The position numbers and the translations under genes were made by a program. This document shows, one piece after another, positions 44,292-51,971 of a stretch of DNA of 64,000 nt (positions are counted from its first letter, which is position 1; each line of letters starts with the position of its first letter). The notes under the pieces are model-generated. The model worked only from the letters and a program-made list of their open reading frames with translations. It was not told the origin of the DNA and searched no databases. The stretch covers positions 1-64,000 of the forward strand of contig DASVUH010000052.1 of NCBI GenBank assembly GCA_036387135.1, written 5' to 3'. The stretch is from JALZCH01 sp036387135. GTDB lineage: Bacteria; Acidobacteriota; Blastocatellia; Pyrinomonadales; Pyrinomonadaceae.

Positions 44292-45608
44292 GTGTCTCAA
44301 AAAAACGCCGACCAATTGATTTTGCTTGATTCGCGCTCGATTGCCGCCCGCATTGCGCTTGCGGCTCTGATTTTGCTCGCCCTTGCGGCAGCCTTTTTCG
44401 GTATTCGCTGGCAAATCGGGGGAATGCTTGCGGAAACGGCTTCGCCGACTGACCAAAATTTCGTGCAAGTCGTCCGGCTCGCCGTTGATCTCGCGCCGCA
44501 CAATCCGCAAGTGTTGTGGGCTGCGGCTTCCGCCGAGCGCGCCGGTTTCTCGTCCGACGCCGCAAAACGAGCCGAAGCCGCGCTGGAAAATACGATCCGG
44601 CTTTCGCCGAATGATTATCGTTACTGGCTCGATCTAGCGCGGACGCGCGATCAGGCTGGTGATGCGAGCGGCGCTGAAGCGGCTTTTCAAAAAGCGCTGG
44701 AGCGAGCGCCAAACAACGCTTTCGGGCGCTGGCTGTACGGGAATTTCCTGCTCCGCGCCGGAGAACGCGACCGGGCTTTTGCCGAATTTCGGCGCGTTGC
44801 CGAAACTCATTCGAGCTTGCGGCTGCAAGTTTTTTATCTCGCCTGGGAAAATATCGGAGAAAATCCGGCGCAAATTGAAAGCGTCGTCGGCGATTTGCCG
44901 CAAGTGCGCGCCGCGCTCGCGCCGTTTTACGCCGGGAAAGGCAAGCCCGAAGACGCAGTCCGCATCTGGCGAAGTCTGACGCCCGAACAAAAAGAAGAAT
45001 TTAGACTCGACGGCGAATCGGCGGCGCGGACGCTTTACGAAAAACAAAATTTTCGCGCCGCGCTCGATATGCTGCGCGAATTGGGAGTCGAAGCGCCGGA
45101 GGTCGGGCAAATTCAAAATCCGTCGTTTGAGGGCGAAATCACCAATTCGCCGGATAATTTCGTCGGCTGGCGCGTGCAGAGATTAAAAGGCGTTGACGTG
45201 GCGCTCGACGCCGGGCAGCGGAAAGAAGGAAAGCGCAGCCTGCGCTTGACCTTCAGCGGATTCACCGCGCCGGCGCTGCAAGCCGCTACGCAATACACCG
45301 GAGTCGAATCGGGCGCGCGTTATCGTCTGACTTTCTGGGTGAAAACCGCCGAGATGAAAAGCGCCGGACCGCCGTTTTTGGAAGTAGTTGACGCGCGAAC
45401 GACAAAAGCTCTCGGCTCGAGCCAGACTTTTACCGGCGATACGGGAGCGGATTGGCGAATGCAAACAGTAGAATTTAACGCGCCGCCGGATGTCGAAGCG
45501 ATTTTGATTCGCACCGTCCGCCAGTTTTGCGGCGAAAATTGCCCGATTGTGGGCATCGTTTGGTATGACGATTTCAAACTCGAACGTCTTGGAAAAACCG
45601 GAAAATAA
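44292..45608 (+). CDS. membrane-anchored TPR protein with C-terminal carbohydrate-binding-like domain
   Basis: 438 residues from the GTG at 44292, my preferred start; the track's 44154 start overlaps the CPBP gene and gives a poor N-terminus. One transmembrane anchor at about 16-45 (IALAALILLALAAAFFGI). TPR motifs at about 50-250 (YRYWLDLARTRDQAGDASGA, EAAFQKALERAPNNAFG). A jelly-roll-like domain runs at about 275-435 (NPSFEGEITNSPDNFVGWRV, then YTGVESGARYRLTFWVK), as in carbohydrate-binding modules. It overlaps the O-antigen ligase gene by 44 bases, so it probably serves surface polysaccharide synthesis. No clear SD. Confidence 0.72.
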   Translation: MSQKNADQLILLDSRSIAARIALAALILLALAAAFFGIRWQIGGMLAETASPTDQNFVQVVRLAVDLAPHNPQVLWAAASAERAGFSSDAAKRAEAALENTIRLSPNDYRYWLDLARTRDQAGDASGAEAAFQKALERAPNNAFGRWLYGNFLLRAGERDRAFAEFRRVAETHSSLRLQVFYLAWENIGENPAQIESVVGDLPQVRAALAPFYAGKGKPEDAVRIWRSLTPEQKEEFRLDGESAARTLYEKQNFRAALDMLRELGVEAPEVGQIQNPSFEGEITNSPDNFVGWRVQRLKGVDVALDAGQRKEGKRSLRLTFSGFTAPALQAATQYTGVESGARYRLTFWVKTAEMKSAGPPFLEVVDARTTKALGSSQTFTGDTGADWRMQTVEFNAPPDVEAILIRTVRQFCGENCPIVGIVWYDDFKLERLGKTGK

Positions 45609-47049
45609 ACCCCGCAGAAAACGCCCGGTTTCTTTAGATGAACCGCGCGCAACAATCGCCGGACGCATTGCGTTTGCAACAATCGCGGCGGCGATTTGTC
45701 TGACCACGCTCGTTTACGGAACGGTTCATACGCCGGTTATCGCTCTGTTTTGGACGAGCGCGGCGCTGCTCGTCGTTCTCTGGGCGGCGGACGCTTGGAG
45801 CGGCGGAGCGATTCGGCTTAATCGGAGCTGGACGCAAATTCCTTTATTATTAGCTGCCGTTTACGGCATCGTCCAGATTTTGCCGTTCGGCGCAATTGAT
45901 GCAGGGGGCGTTTCCGGCATTTCGCGCACAATTTCGCTCGACCCGTATTCGACTTTGGTCACGGTGGTGCAATTTCTGGCGCTGCTCGTTTATCTCGCCG
46001 CAACACTCGTTTTCATTGACACGCCGAAACGACTTAAAACGATTGTTTATTTCATCTCGATTTTCGGCTTCGTTTACGCATTTTTCGCCATCATTCAAAA
46101 TTTGCTCGATCCGGGCAGAATTTACGGCATTTACGAGCGCCCGTTCGTTCAGCCGTTCGGCTCGTTCGTCAATAAACACAATTTTGCGGCTTTCGTCGAA
46201 ATGTCAATCGCGCTGCCGCTCGGTTTGCTGTTTTCCGGCGCAATCAAAAAAGACAAACGTCTGCTTTTATTGACCGCCATCGGCGTCCAGGGCGTCGCGC
46301 TTGTAATGAGCGGTTCACGCGGAGGACTTGTCGCGCTGCTCGCCGAAATATTTTTTATCGTCGTCGTGAGCCGCCGCTCGCAAACGACCGAACAGATTGT
46401 TTTAAAAATCGCCCTCGCCGCCGTGCTTGTGGGGACAATCATCGGCGGCACGATTTTAATCGGCGGAGATTCAACGCTCACGAGAATTGCCGAAACCGCC
46501 GTTTCCAAAGACCCGACTTCGAGCCGCACGCAAATTTGGGCGACGACTTGGGAAGTCATCAAACAAAATCCGGTTTTCGGTGTCGGTTGGGGCGCGTTCG
46601 GAGCCGCGTATACGCAATTTGACCCGATGAACGGGCGCGAGAGAGTCGAACAGGCGCACAACGATTATTTACAGCTTTTGGCAGATGCCGGAATCGCCGG
46701 TTTGCTCATCGGCGCGTTTTTCGTTTTCGCTCTGGCGCGCGAAGGCTGGCGAAGGCTCGATTCAAAAGACGATTTCCGGCGCGGCGTCGCTGTCGGCGCG
46801 CTTGCCGCCTGTTTTGCGATTCTGGTTCACAGCCTCTTCGATTTCGTGCTGCACACGACGGCAATCTCGTTGCTTTTTCTGGTAATGGCGGCTCTCGCGG
46901 TTTTAAACGGGCGCGTCGAATCCGAAGAAGCTCGGGAACGCAGCAACCGCCGACGCCGCTCAAAACCCGCCAGCGTGACTTCGATTGAAGAGAAAAGAAA
47001 AACTTTACAGTCAACAGCTAACGGGCAACCGTCAACAGAAACTGATTGA
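45565..47049 (+). CDS. O-antigen ligase family protein (WaaL-like)
   Basis: Polytopic inner-membrane protein that transfers or polymerises polysaccharide (WaaL/Wzy class). 494 residues from the ATG at 45565. About 12 transmembrane helices. The Wzy_C core is the region SRGGLVALLAEIFFI (about 252-266), the large periplasmic loop, and GVGWGAFGAAYTQF with EQAHNDYLQLLADAGIAG (about 338-373), the His-containing ligase motif. The C-terminal tail (about 465-494) is basic and Ser/Thr/Gln-rich, and its last ~13 residues come from 7-base repeats. Overlaps the TPR gene by 44 bases. Confidence 0.88.
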   Translation: MTISNSNVLEKPENKPRRKRPVSLDEPRATIAGRIAFATIAAAICLTTLVYGTVHTPVIALFWTSAALLVVLWAADAWSGGAIRLNRSWTQIPLLLAAVYGIVQILPFGAIDAGGVSGISRTISLDPYSTLVTVVQFLALLVYLAATLVFIDTPKRLKTIVYFISIFGFVYAFFAIIQNLLDPGRIYGIYERPFVQPFGSFVNKHNFAAFVEMSIALPLGLLFSGAIKKDKRLLLLTAIGVQGVALVMSGSRGGLVALLAEIFFIVVVSRRSQTTEQIVLKIALAAVLVGTIIGGTILIGGDSTLTRIAETAVSKDPTSSRTQIWATTWEVIKQNPVFGVGWGAFGAAYTQFDPMNGRERVEQAHNDYLQLLADAGIAGLLIGAFFVFALAREGWRRLDSKDDFRRGVAVGALAACFAILVHSLFDFVLHTTAISLLFLVMAALAVLNGRVESEEARERSNRRRRSKPASVTSIEEKRKTLQSTANGQPSTETD

Positions 47050-47070
47050 CGGATTGTTGATTGCTAACTG
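47008..47070. repeat. 7-base repeats over the ligase gene end
   Basis: CAGTCAA CAGCTAA CGGGCAA CCGTCAA CAGAAAC, then TGATTGA CGGATTG TTGATTG CTAACTG, strict period 7. The second series is roughly the reverse complement of the first. It contains the ligase stop (47047-47049) and ends 2 bases before the thioesterase ATG. Confidence 0.88.
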
Positions 47071-47072
47071 AA

Positions 47073-47501
47073 ATGAATCATTCATTTTTGCTTGAACAAA
47101 CCGAAAAATCCGAACTTTTCCAACTTCTCGAAATCGAACTGGTCGAAGCCGCGAAAGAGCGCGTTGTTTTGAAAATGCCCGTCACGCCGCGCGTCCATCA
47201 ATACGTCGGGATTATGAACGGCGGTATCTCGCTGCTGCTGGCGGAATCGGCGGCGTCAATCGGCGCGGTAATGAACACTGATTTGACGAAACAAACCGCT
47301 GTCGGAATCGAAATCAACGCCAATCATTTGCGTTCCGTCAGCAAAGGCAATATCACGGCAATTGCCACTCCGATTTATCACGGACGCACTTTAAGCGTCT
47401 GGCAAGTCGAAATCCGAAACGACCGCGACAAACTAATCTGCATCTCGCGATGTACGCTTGCGTTGAAAACAGGTGCTGCCGTTCCGCAAATTCAAACCTA
47501 G
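47073..47501 (+). CDS. PaaI-family hotdog thioesterase
   Basis: 142 residues, ATG at 47073; the TTG at 47061 lies in the repeat. Hotdog-fold thioesterase of the PaaI/MenI class. IMNGGISLLLAESAASIGAV at about 49-68 carries the conserved Asn-Gly-Gly and catalytic-loop Glu, and NANHLRSVSKGNITAIATPI at about 86-105 follows. Hydrolyses acyl-CoA or aryl-CoA esters. The acyl-CoA synthetase gene follows after a 250-base gap, so the two may serve lipid turnover. Confidence 0.9.
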   Translation: MNHSFLLEQTEKSELFQLLEIELVEAAKERVVLKMPVTPRVHQYVGIMNGGISLLLAESAASIGAVMNTDLTKQTAVGIEINANHLRSVSKGNITAIATPIYHGRTLSVWQVEIRNDRDKLICISRCTLALKTGAAVPQIQT

Positions 47502-47530
47502 AGCATATTTCATAAAAGTGAAAGACAAAG

Positions 47531-47609
47531 AATTAACAGGGATGAAAGGGATAAAAGGGATATTTCTTGTTTTGATTTATCCCTTTCATCCTTTTTATCC
47601 CTGTTAATT
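47531..47609. repeat. 9-base-period inverted repeat
   Basis: Left arm AACAGGGATGAAA GGGATAAAA GGGATATTT (47534-47564). Right arm TTTATCCCTTTCATCC, then TTTTTATCCCTGTTAATT (47576-47609). Unit GGGATnAAA, period 9. Folds into a hairpin 30 bases after the thioesterase stop. The rest of the gap up to 47715 is AT-rich with no gene seen. Confidence 0.88.
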
Positions 47610-47715
47610 TTCTGTTTCTTGTATTTTGACTAATTGAAATTAGCTCTAAGTTTTTCAATCTGAAAGTTTTTGTTATAATCCGCATTCGTGATTTAAAAAT
47701 TACGGAAAAATTACA

Positions 47716-47755
47716 ATGCCGCCGATTGCTTTTGCTGATTGCGGCATAATTTTTT
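47716..47755 (+). promoter_or_regulatory. terminator-like hairpin directly before the acyl-CoA synthetase ATG
   Basis: ATGCCGC (47716-47722) pairs with GCGGCAT (47741-47747), loop 18 bases, followed by AATTTTTT and then the ATG at 47756. A stem plus T-run this close to the start codon could act as an attenuator or sequester the ribosome site. No SD is seen in the T-run. Confidence 0.5.
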
Positions 47756-49600
47756 ATGACAGCAGAACAAATTGTCGGATTTAACAATCTGCCGCAGACC
47801 ATTCCGCATTTTTGTCTCGCGGCTTTTGAACGATTTAACAAGCCGAATGCGCTCAGTCACAAAATCAAAGATCGCTGGGTGGATTTAGCCGCCGCCGAAA
47901 TTATCGAGCGCGTGCGTAACGTCGCGCTGGGGCTTTACGAAATGGGTGTGCGGGCTGGCGACCGGGTGGCGATTATTTCGGAAAATCGCCCCGAATGGTC
48001 AATTACGGATATTGCGATTTTGTCTTTGCGCGCCGTTAATGTGCCGATCTACACGACGCAAGCCGCCGAGCAGGTGCGTTATATTCTCGAAGATTCCGGC
48101 GCAAAAGTTTTGTTCGTGTCGGGCAAGAAAATTTTTCAGCACGCCGAACCGGGCATCGAAGGAGTCGAATCAATCGAAAAGCTCGTGTTTTTCGACGCGC
48201 AGGATGTTCCCGCAGATTACGGCAACGCAATCGCGCTCGAATCTTTAGAAAAAAGCGGCGCGGAAAGCGCGGCAAAAGACCGGGAAACTTTCGACCGGCT
48301 TTTACAGGAAGTCAAAGCCGATGATTTGGCAACGATTATTTACACATCCGGCACGACGGGCGAGCCTAAAGGCGTGATGCTCGCGCACGAGAGTTTTACG
48401 TCAAACGTTTTAGCCGTCACGCGCGGTTTGCCGATTTATTCGACCGACAGCTCGCTTTCGGTTTTGCCGCTCTCGCATATTTTCGAGCGTTGCGTTTTTT
48501 ACGTTCTCGCCTGCAACGGCGTGGCGATTCATTATTCGGCGAGCTTTGAACATCTCGCCGAACATCTCGCCGAGGTTCGACCGACGATTATGACCGCCGT
48601 CCCCAGACTTTTTGAGAAGGTTTATCACAAAATCGTTCGCAAAGGGATGAGCGCGGGCGGTTGGAAAACAAAGCTCTTTGAGTGGTCGCTCGATGTCGGG
48701 CAGCAATATTGGCAAGCGAAGGAAGCGGAACAAGCGGTTTCGCCGGTTCTCGGAATTAAACAAGCCGTCGCGTCCAAATTGGTTTTTTCCAAATGGCGCG
48801 CGGGCGTCGGCGGCAATTTACGGTTTTTTGTGTCGGGCGGCGCGCCGCTCTCGAAAAAATTATCAAACGCTTTTTGGGCTGCCGGAATTCCGATTTTACA
48901 GGGTTACGGCACGACCGAATCTTGTATTGTCACAGCAAATCTTCCCGAAAATTCCAAAGTCGGCTCAATCGGTATTCCGCTTGAAGGAGTCGAAATCAGA
49001 ATTGCCGAAGAAGACGGCGAAATTCTGGTGCGCGGAAAAAACGTGATGCGCGGTTATTTCAACAAACCGCAGGAAACCGCCGATGTTTTTACCGCCGACG
49101 GTTTTTACAAAACCGGCGATGTCGGTCGTTTCGATCAGAAAAGCGGGCATTATTTTTTGACCGACCGCAAAAAAGATTTGTTCAAGCTCTCAAACGGCAA
49201 ATATATCGCGCCGCAGCAGCTTGAAAGTCTCGTCAAGCAATCCGGGCTTGTTTCACAAGCAGTAGTCGTCGGCGCAAATCGCAAACAAGTCGCCGCACTC
49301 ATTGTGCCTGAATTTGAAGCGTTAAAAGCTGCTTTGGCGGAAAAGGGAATTGATGTCGCCGGAAAATCGCGCGAGGAAATTTGCAAAGACGAAAAAGTCG
49401 TCAAGCTCGTTCAGCGCGAAATCAGCGAGATGACGGCGGAGCTTACCGATTATGAGCGCGTTAAAAAAGTCGCTCTTTTGCCGCGCGAATTTTCCATTGA
49501 TAAAGGCGAAATGACGCCGACTTTGAAAATTAAACGCGGCGTGATTGATGAAAACTACCGACAACTGATTGATCAGCTTGCCGGCGGAACCGCTGATTAA
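47756..49600 (+). CDS. long-chain acyl-CoA synthetase (AMP-forming)
   Basis: Activates fatty acids to acyl-CoA. 614 residues. Adenylate motif TIIYTSGTTGEPKGVML at about 194-210, GYGTTESCIV near 383-392, YKTGDVGRFD at about 448-457, and the C-terminal lysine region LKIKRGVI near 589-596 (motif of the FadD15/long-chain group). No signal sequence. Together with the upstream thioesterase it forms an acyl-CoA pair. ATG at 47756. Confidence 0.93.
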   Translation: MTAEQIVGFNNLPQTIPHFCLAAFERFNKPNALSHKIKDRWVDLAAAEIIERVRNVALGLYEMGVRAGDRVAIISENRPEWSITDIAILSLRAVNVPIYTTQAAEQVRYILEDSGAKVLFVSGKKIFQHAEPGIEGVESIEKLVFFDAQDVPADYGNAIALESLEKSGAESAAKDRETFDRLLQEVKADDLATIIYTSGTTGEPKGVMLAHESFTSNVLAVTRGLPIYSTDSSLSVLPLSHIFERCVFYVLACNGVAIHYSASFEHLAEHLAEVRPTIMTAVPRLFEKVYHKIVRKGMSAGGWKTKLFEWSLDVGQQYWQAKEAEQAVSPVLGIKQAVASKLVFSKWRAGVGGNLRFFVSGGAPLSKKLSNAFWAAGIPILQGYGTTESCIVTANLPENSKVGSIGIPLEGVEIRIAEEDGEILVRGKNVMRGYFNKPQETADVFTADGFYKTGDVGRFDQKSGHYFLTDRKKDLFKLSNGKYIAPQQLESLVKQSGLVSQAVVVGANRKQVAALIVPEFEALKAALAEKGIDVAGKSREEICKDEKVVKLVQREISEMTAELTDYERVKKVALLPREFSIDKGEMTPTLKIKRGVIDENYRQLIDQLAGGTAD

Positions 49601-49608
49601 GATAAAGC

Positions 49609-49672
49609 AAAAGTAAAAAGTAAAAAGGCAAAACTAATTCGAATTAGTTTTGCCTTTTTACTTTTTACTTTT
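49609..49672. repeat. 64-base perfect palindrome with 7-base periodicity
   Basis: Arms 49609-49640 and 49641-49672 are exact reverse complements of 32 bases with no spacer. The units are AAGTAAA, AAGTAAA, AAGGCAAA. It lies between convergent genes (8 bases past the acyl-CoA synthetase stop, 12 before the zinc-finger gene stop) and could terminate both. Confidence 0.95.
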
Positions 49673-49683
49673 GTCTTACTTCG

Positions 49684-50007
49684 TCAAGCATTTTTGAGTG
49701 TTAGCTGTTCGTTGCCGTAAAGAAGATTTTCGAGCAGGCGAAATTCGCTCTGCTTGCCGCCGAGTAGCGTCTCGGCGAGCTGTTTGAGGGCGAGCGGGAT
49801 TTCTGTTGGTTGCCCGCAGTTTGCTTCCGCTTGCGGAAAATTATTCAGAAAATAAAGCTCGGTCGAGCAAAATTCGCATTCGACGAGATGCGCGGAAACG
49901 CTCATCGTTTCCGCGAAAAATAAATCGGCGCTGTCAAACCGCAGCAGCGTTTCAGCCGATGGACAGGCTCCGCTTTTACAAAATACTGGCGCTGTTTTTA
50001 AAACCAT
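49684..50007 (-). CDS. zf-HC2-like zinc-finger protein, possible anti-sigma factor
   Basis: 107 residues. CPSAETLLRFDSADLFFAE at about 15-33, followed by SAHLVECEFCSTELYFL (39-55). This is the H-x3-C-x2-C pattern of the putative zinc-finger (zf-HC2) domain of anti-sigma factors (ZAS family), with the usual upstream spacing. Unlike many anti-sigma factors it has no transmembrane segment. Divergent to a sigma-like gene 700 bases away, so the two could be a regulatory pair (inference). ATG at 50007. Confidence 0.72.
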   Translation of the reverse strand: MVLKTAPVFCKSGACPSAETLLRFDSADLFFAETMSVSAHLVECEFCSTELYFLNNFPQAEANCGQPTEIPLALKQLAETLLGGKQSEFRLLENLLYGNEQLTLKNA

Positions 50008-50706
50008 AAATGTAGGAGATTACAATTTTGACAGCGAAATACGAAATATACAATAAAACAATAAAATTCCGCTCGCCTTTACTGACTCAATTAAAGTAGA
50101 AATCAATCCGTCTTTCCAAAACTCTCCGACTGAAACTCGCAAAATATTCAATTCAAAGGAAAAAGTTTGTTTTTTCTTAAACAAAATCTTTCCCATTTAA
50201 CTAATAAATTGTTAAAAGATGTAAAACTTCAAAAAAAAATGTTGCTCGTTTTAAACTTTGTTGTTACCATTGGTTTCGAAGTCGGATGTCAGACACCGAC
50301 AGACTAAACCTTGAAACCGCTGCTGCCTCCCGCACGGCTAAAAATCAAGAAACAATTTTGGCAGGACGAAAGCGATTTTGCATTGAGTTTTTTGCTCTCG
50401 CAGTTAAAAAACTTTGTGTGTTATTAATCTGCGAAATCTCGAAAATCCTTCGCCGTGCTTTTTATGACGAGAATGACTTTCCGCGCAATTTTTATCTCCT
50501 GCCGTTTCTGTAGCCGCTTTCAAATCGGTTGCAGCCATCCTGTGAGAACCGAAGAAATCCAGAGCTTCAGCAAAGCACCGTGCCGCGACTCTGGCTCGCC
50601 GCTTTATTAAAAATATAAAGCCGCCGGAAGTCTATTTATTCACCGTCTTTAAAATTTAAAAAAGAAGCGGGAAAACTACCGAAAGGCATAACTCCAACCT
50701 TAAAAT
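50008..50706. other. 700-base region between zinc-finger and sigma-like genes
   Basis: AT-rich in its first 270 bases. TTGACA at 50028-50033 and TACAAT at 50049-50054 resemble a sigma-70 promoter with a short 15-base spacer. A hairpin GTCGG-A-TGT / ACA-CCGAC lies at 50281-50300. The remaining 400 bases are of more mixed composition. The 75-codon ORF at 50286-50513 shows no family, SD or neighbour support. An untranslated leader for the sigma-like gene is possible. Confidence 0.35.
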
Positions 50707-51879
50707 ATGAGCGCAATCAAAGAACCGTCACAAAAACGACACAACACAAACGGACGCAGCAACCATCGTGTCGGAAAATGGATTGAAAGCCTCAAAACCT
50801 CAGACGTAAACCAGATTTGGGCTGAACTGCACCGAATTGTTTGTCATCATCCGCTCGTCAGAGCTTCGCGCAGCGCCGGTCTTCTGGTCGAAGAAGGCTC
50901 GCGTCAGGCTCACACCGATTTAACGCAGGAATTGTTTGTCACATTGCTCAGCAAACAGCGTTTTGACCATTATTTGGACTCGGAGATGACCGACGCCGAG
51001 GTCGAGGCGGAAATCAGCCAAATCGAACTGACAAATCTTCTAACCGCCGAGCTGAGAAAGCGTTACCCGGAAAGCTATCGTCTGGCGCGCCGGATTTCAA
51101 CTCTGGTGCAGTCAAGCCCGAAGTTTCGCCGGTTTGACGTTTCTCGCAACGGAAACGGCGATTTGTCGGCAATGCGCCGGCTTGCAGACCGGATTTATGG
51201 TTTAAGCATCTGGTTCGACGGCAAACCGCGCCGCAATCAAAACGAATTGCAGGAGCGCATCGGACAAGTTCCCGTGCAAAAACGCGATACGAGAAATGTC
51301 GGCTGCACGGGCGACGCGCAGGTCGTAATCACCAACGCCGATTTGGAAACTTTGATTGTGCGCGTTTTTGAAGCGCTCGATTCGCCCACCGACGTTCGCA
51401 GCATTCGTTCGCTCGTGATGTCGCGCTTGCCGGTGATGGATATTTTTCTCGTCCCGATTAGCAGCGGCGGCGCGGAAGACGCTGACGATGACCGGGTTGA
51501 ATTTGAACCGGCTGACGGACGCGATACGCCCGAACAAAGTTTGCTGCGCGGCGAAGCCGAAGATATGGCAGCCGGTTCGGTCGAGCGTTTTCTGAGCGGT
51601 TTAAGCCATTCCGTGCGCGGAAAATCGAAACAATATAACCGGATTTTGGGCGTTTTATGGCATTGCTATTTGAGCGCCGACGGCGGCACGCAGCTCGAAG
51701 TCGCGGACGTTTTGGGAGTTTCCGATTCGCTCGTTTCCGATTACCGCCGACGAATCGAAGCCGAACTGCAAGCTCTCGCCTTTACCGAAATCGAACAGGC
51801 GCGACGCTTTGAACAGGCTTTGCGAATGCACGTCAGCGAAATGATTGAAAGCCGCGAAGCGGTTTTGGTCCGAAATTAA
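50707..51879 (+). CDS. sigma-70-like regulatory protein, unrecognised subfamily
   Basis: 390 residues, soluble. The stretch THTDL-like TDLTQELFVTLLSKQRFDHY at about 79-98 resembles sigma region 2 of ECF factors (DLTQE). The C-terminal QLEVADVLGVSDSLVSDYRR at about 333-352 is a helix-turn-helix like region 4. The middle (about 170-300) is long and acidic, not seen in normal ECF factors, so this would be a large atypical sigma factor or a regulator derived from one. Located just before the polysaccharide cluster, so it might control it; this is inference. I cannot name its family. Confidence 0.55.
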   Translation: MSAIKEPSQKRHNTNGRSNHRVGKWIESLKTSDVNQIWAELHRIVCHHPLVRASRSAGLLVEEGSRQAHTDLTQELFVTLLSKQRFDHYLDSEMTDAEVEAEISQIELTNLLTAELRKRYPESYRLARRISTLVQSSPKFRRFDVSRNGNGDLSAMRRLADRIYGLSIWFDGKPRRNQNELQERIGQVPVQKRDTRNVGCTGDAQVVITNADLETLIVRVFEALDSPTDVRSIRSLVMSRLPVMDIFLVPISSGGAEDADDDRVEFEPADGRDTPEQSLLRGEAEDMAAGSVERFLSGLSHSVRGKSKQYNRILGVLWHCYLSADGGTQLEVADVLGVSDSLVSDYRRRIEAELQALAFTEIEQARRFEQALRMHVSEMIESREAVLVRN

Positions 51880-51971
51880 AAAAGCAGTTTGCCCTTCCAA
51901 CAAATGACACGCCGCCGCTTTTTCAGTAAAATCTCTTTGCTCCCGATTAAGATGAACCGAAAGTGCCTTCG

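Noticed and set aside
50286..50513. 75-codon ORF in the region before the sigma-like gene
   Set aside because: No SD, no recognisable domain, and the ATG lies inside a hairpin; not enough to call it a gene.
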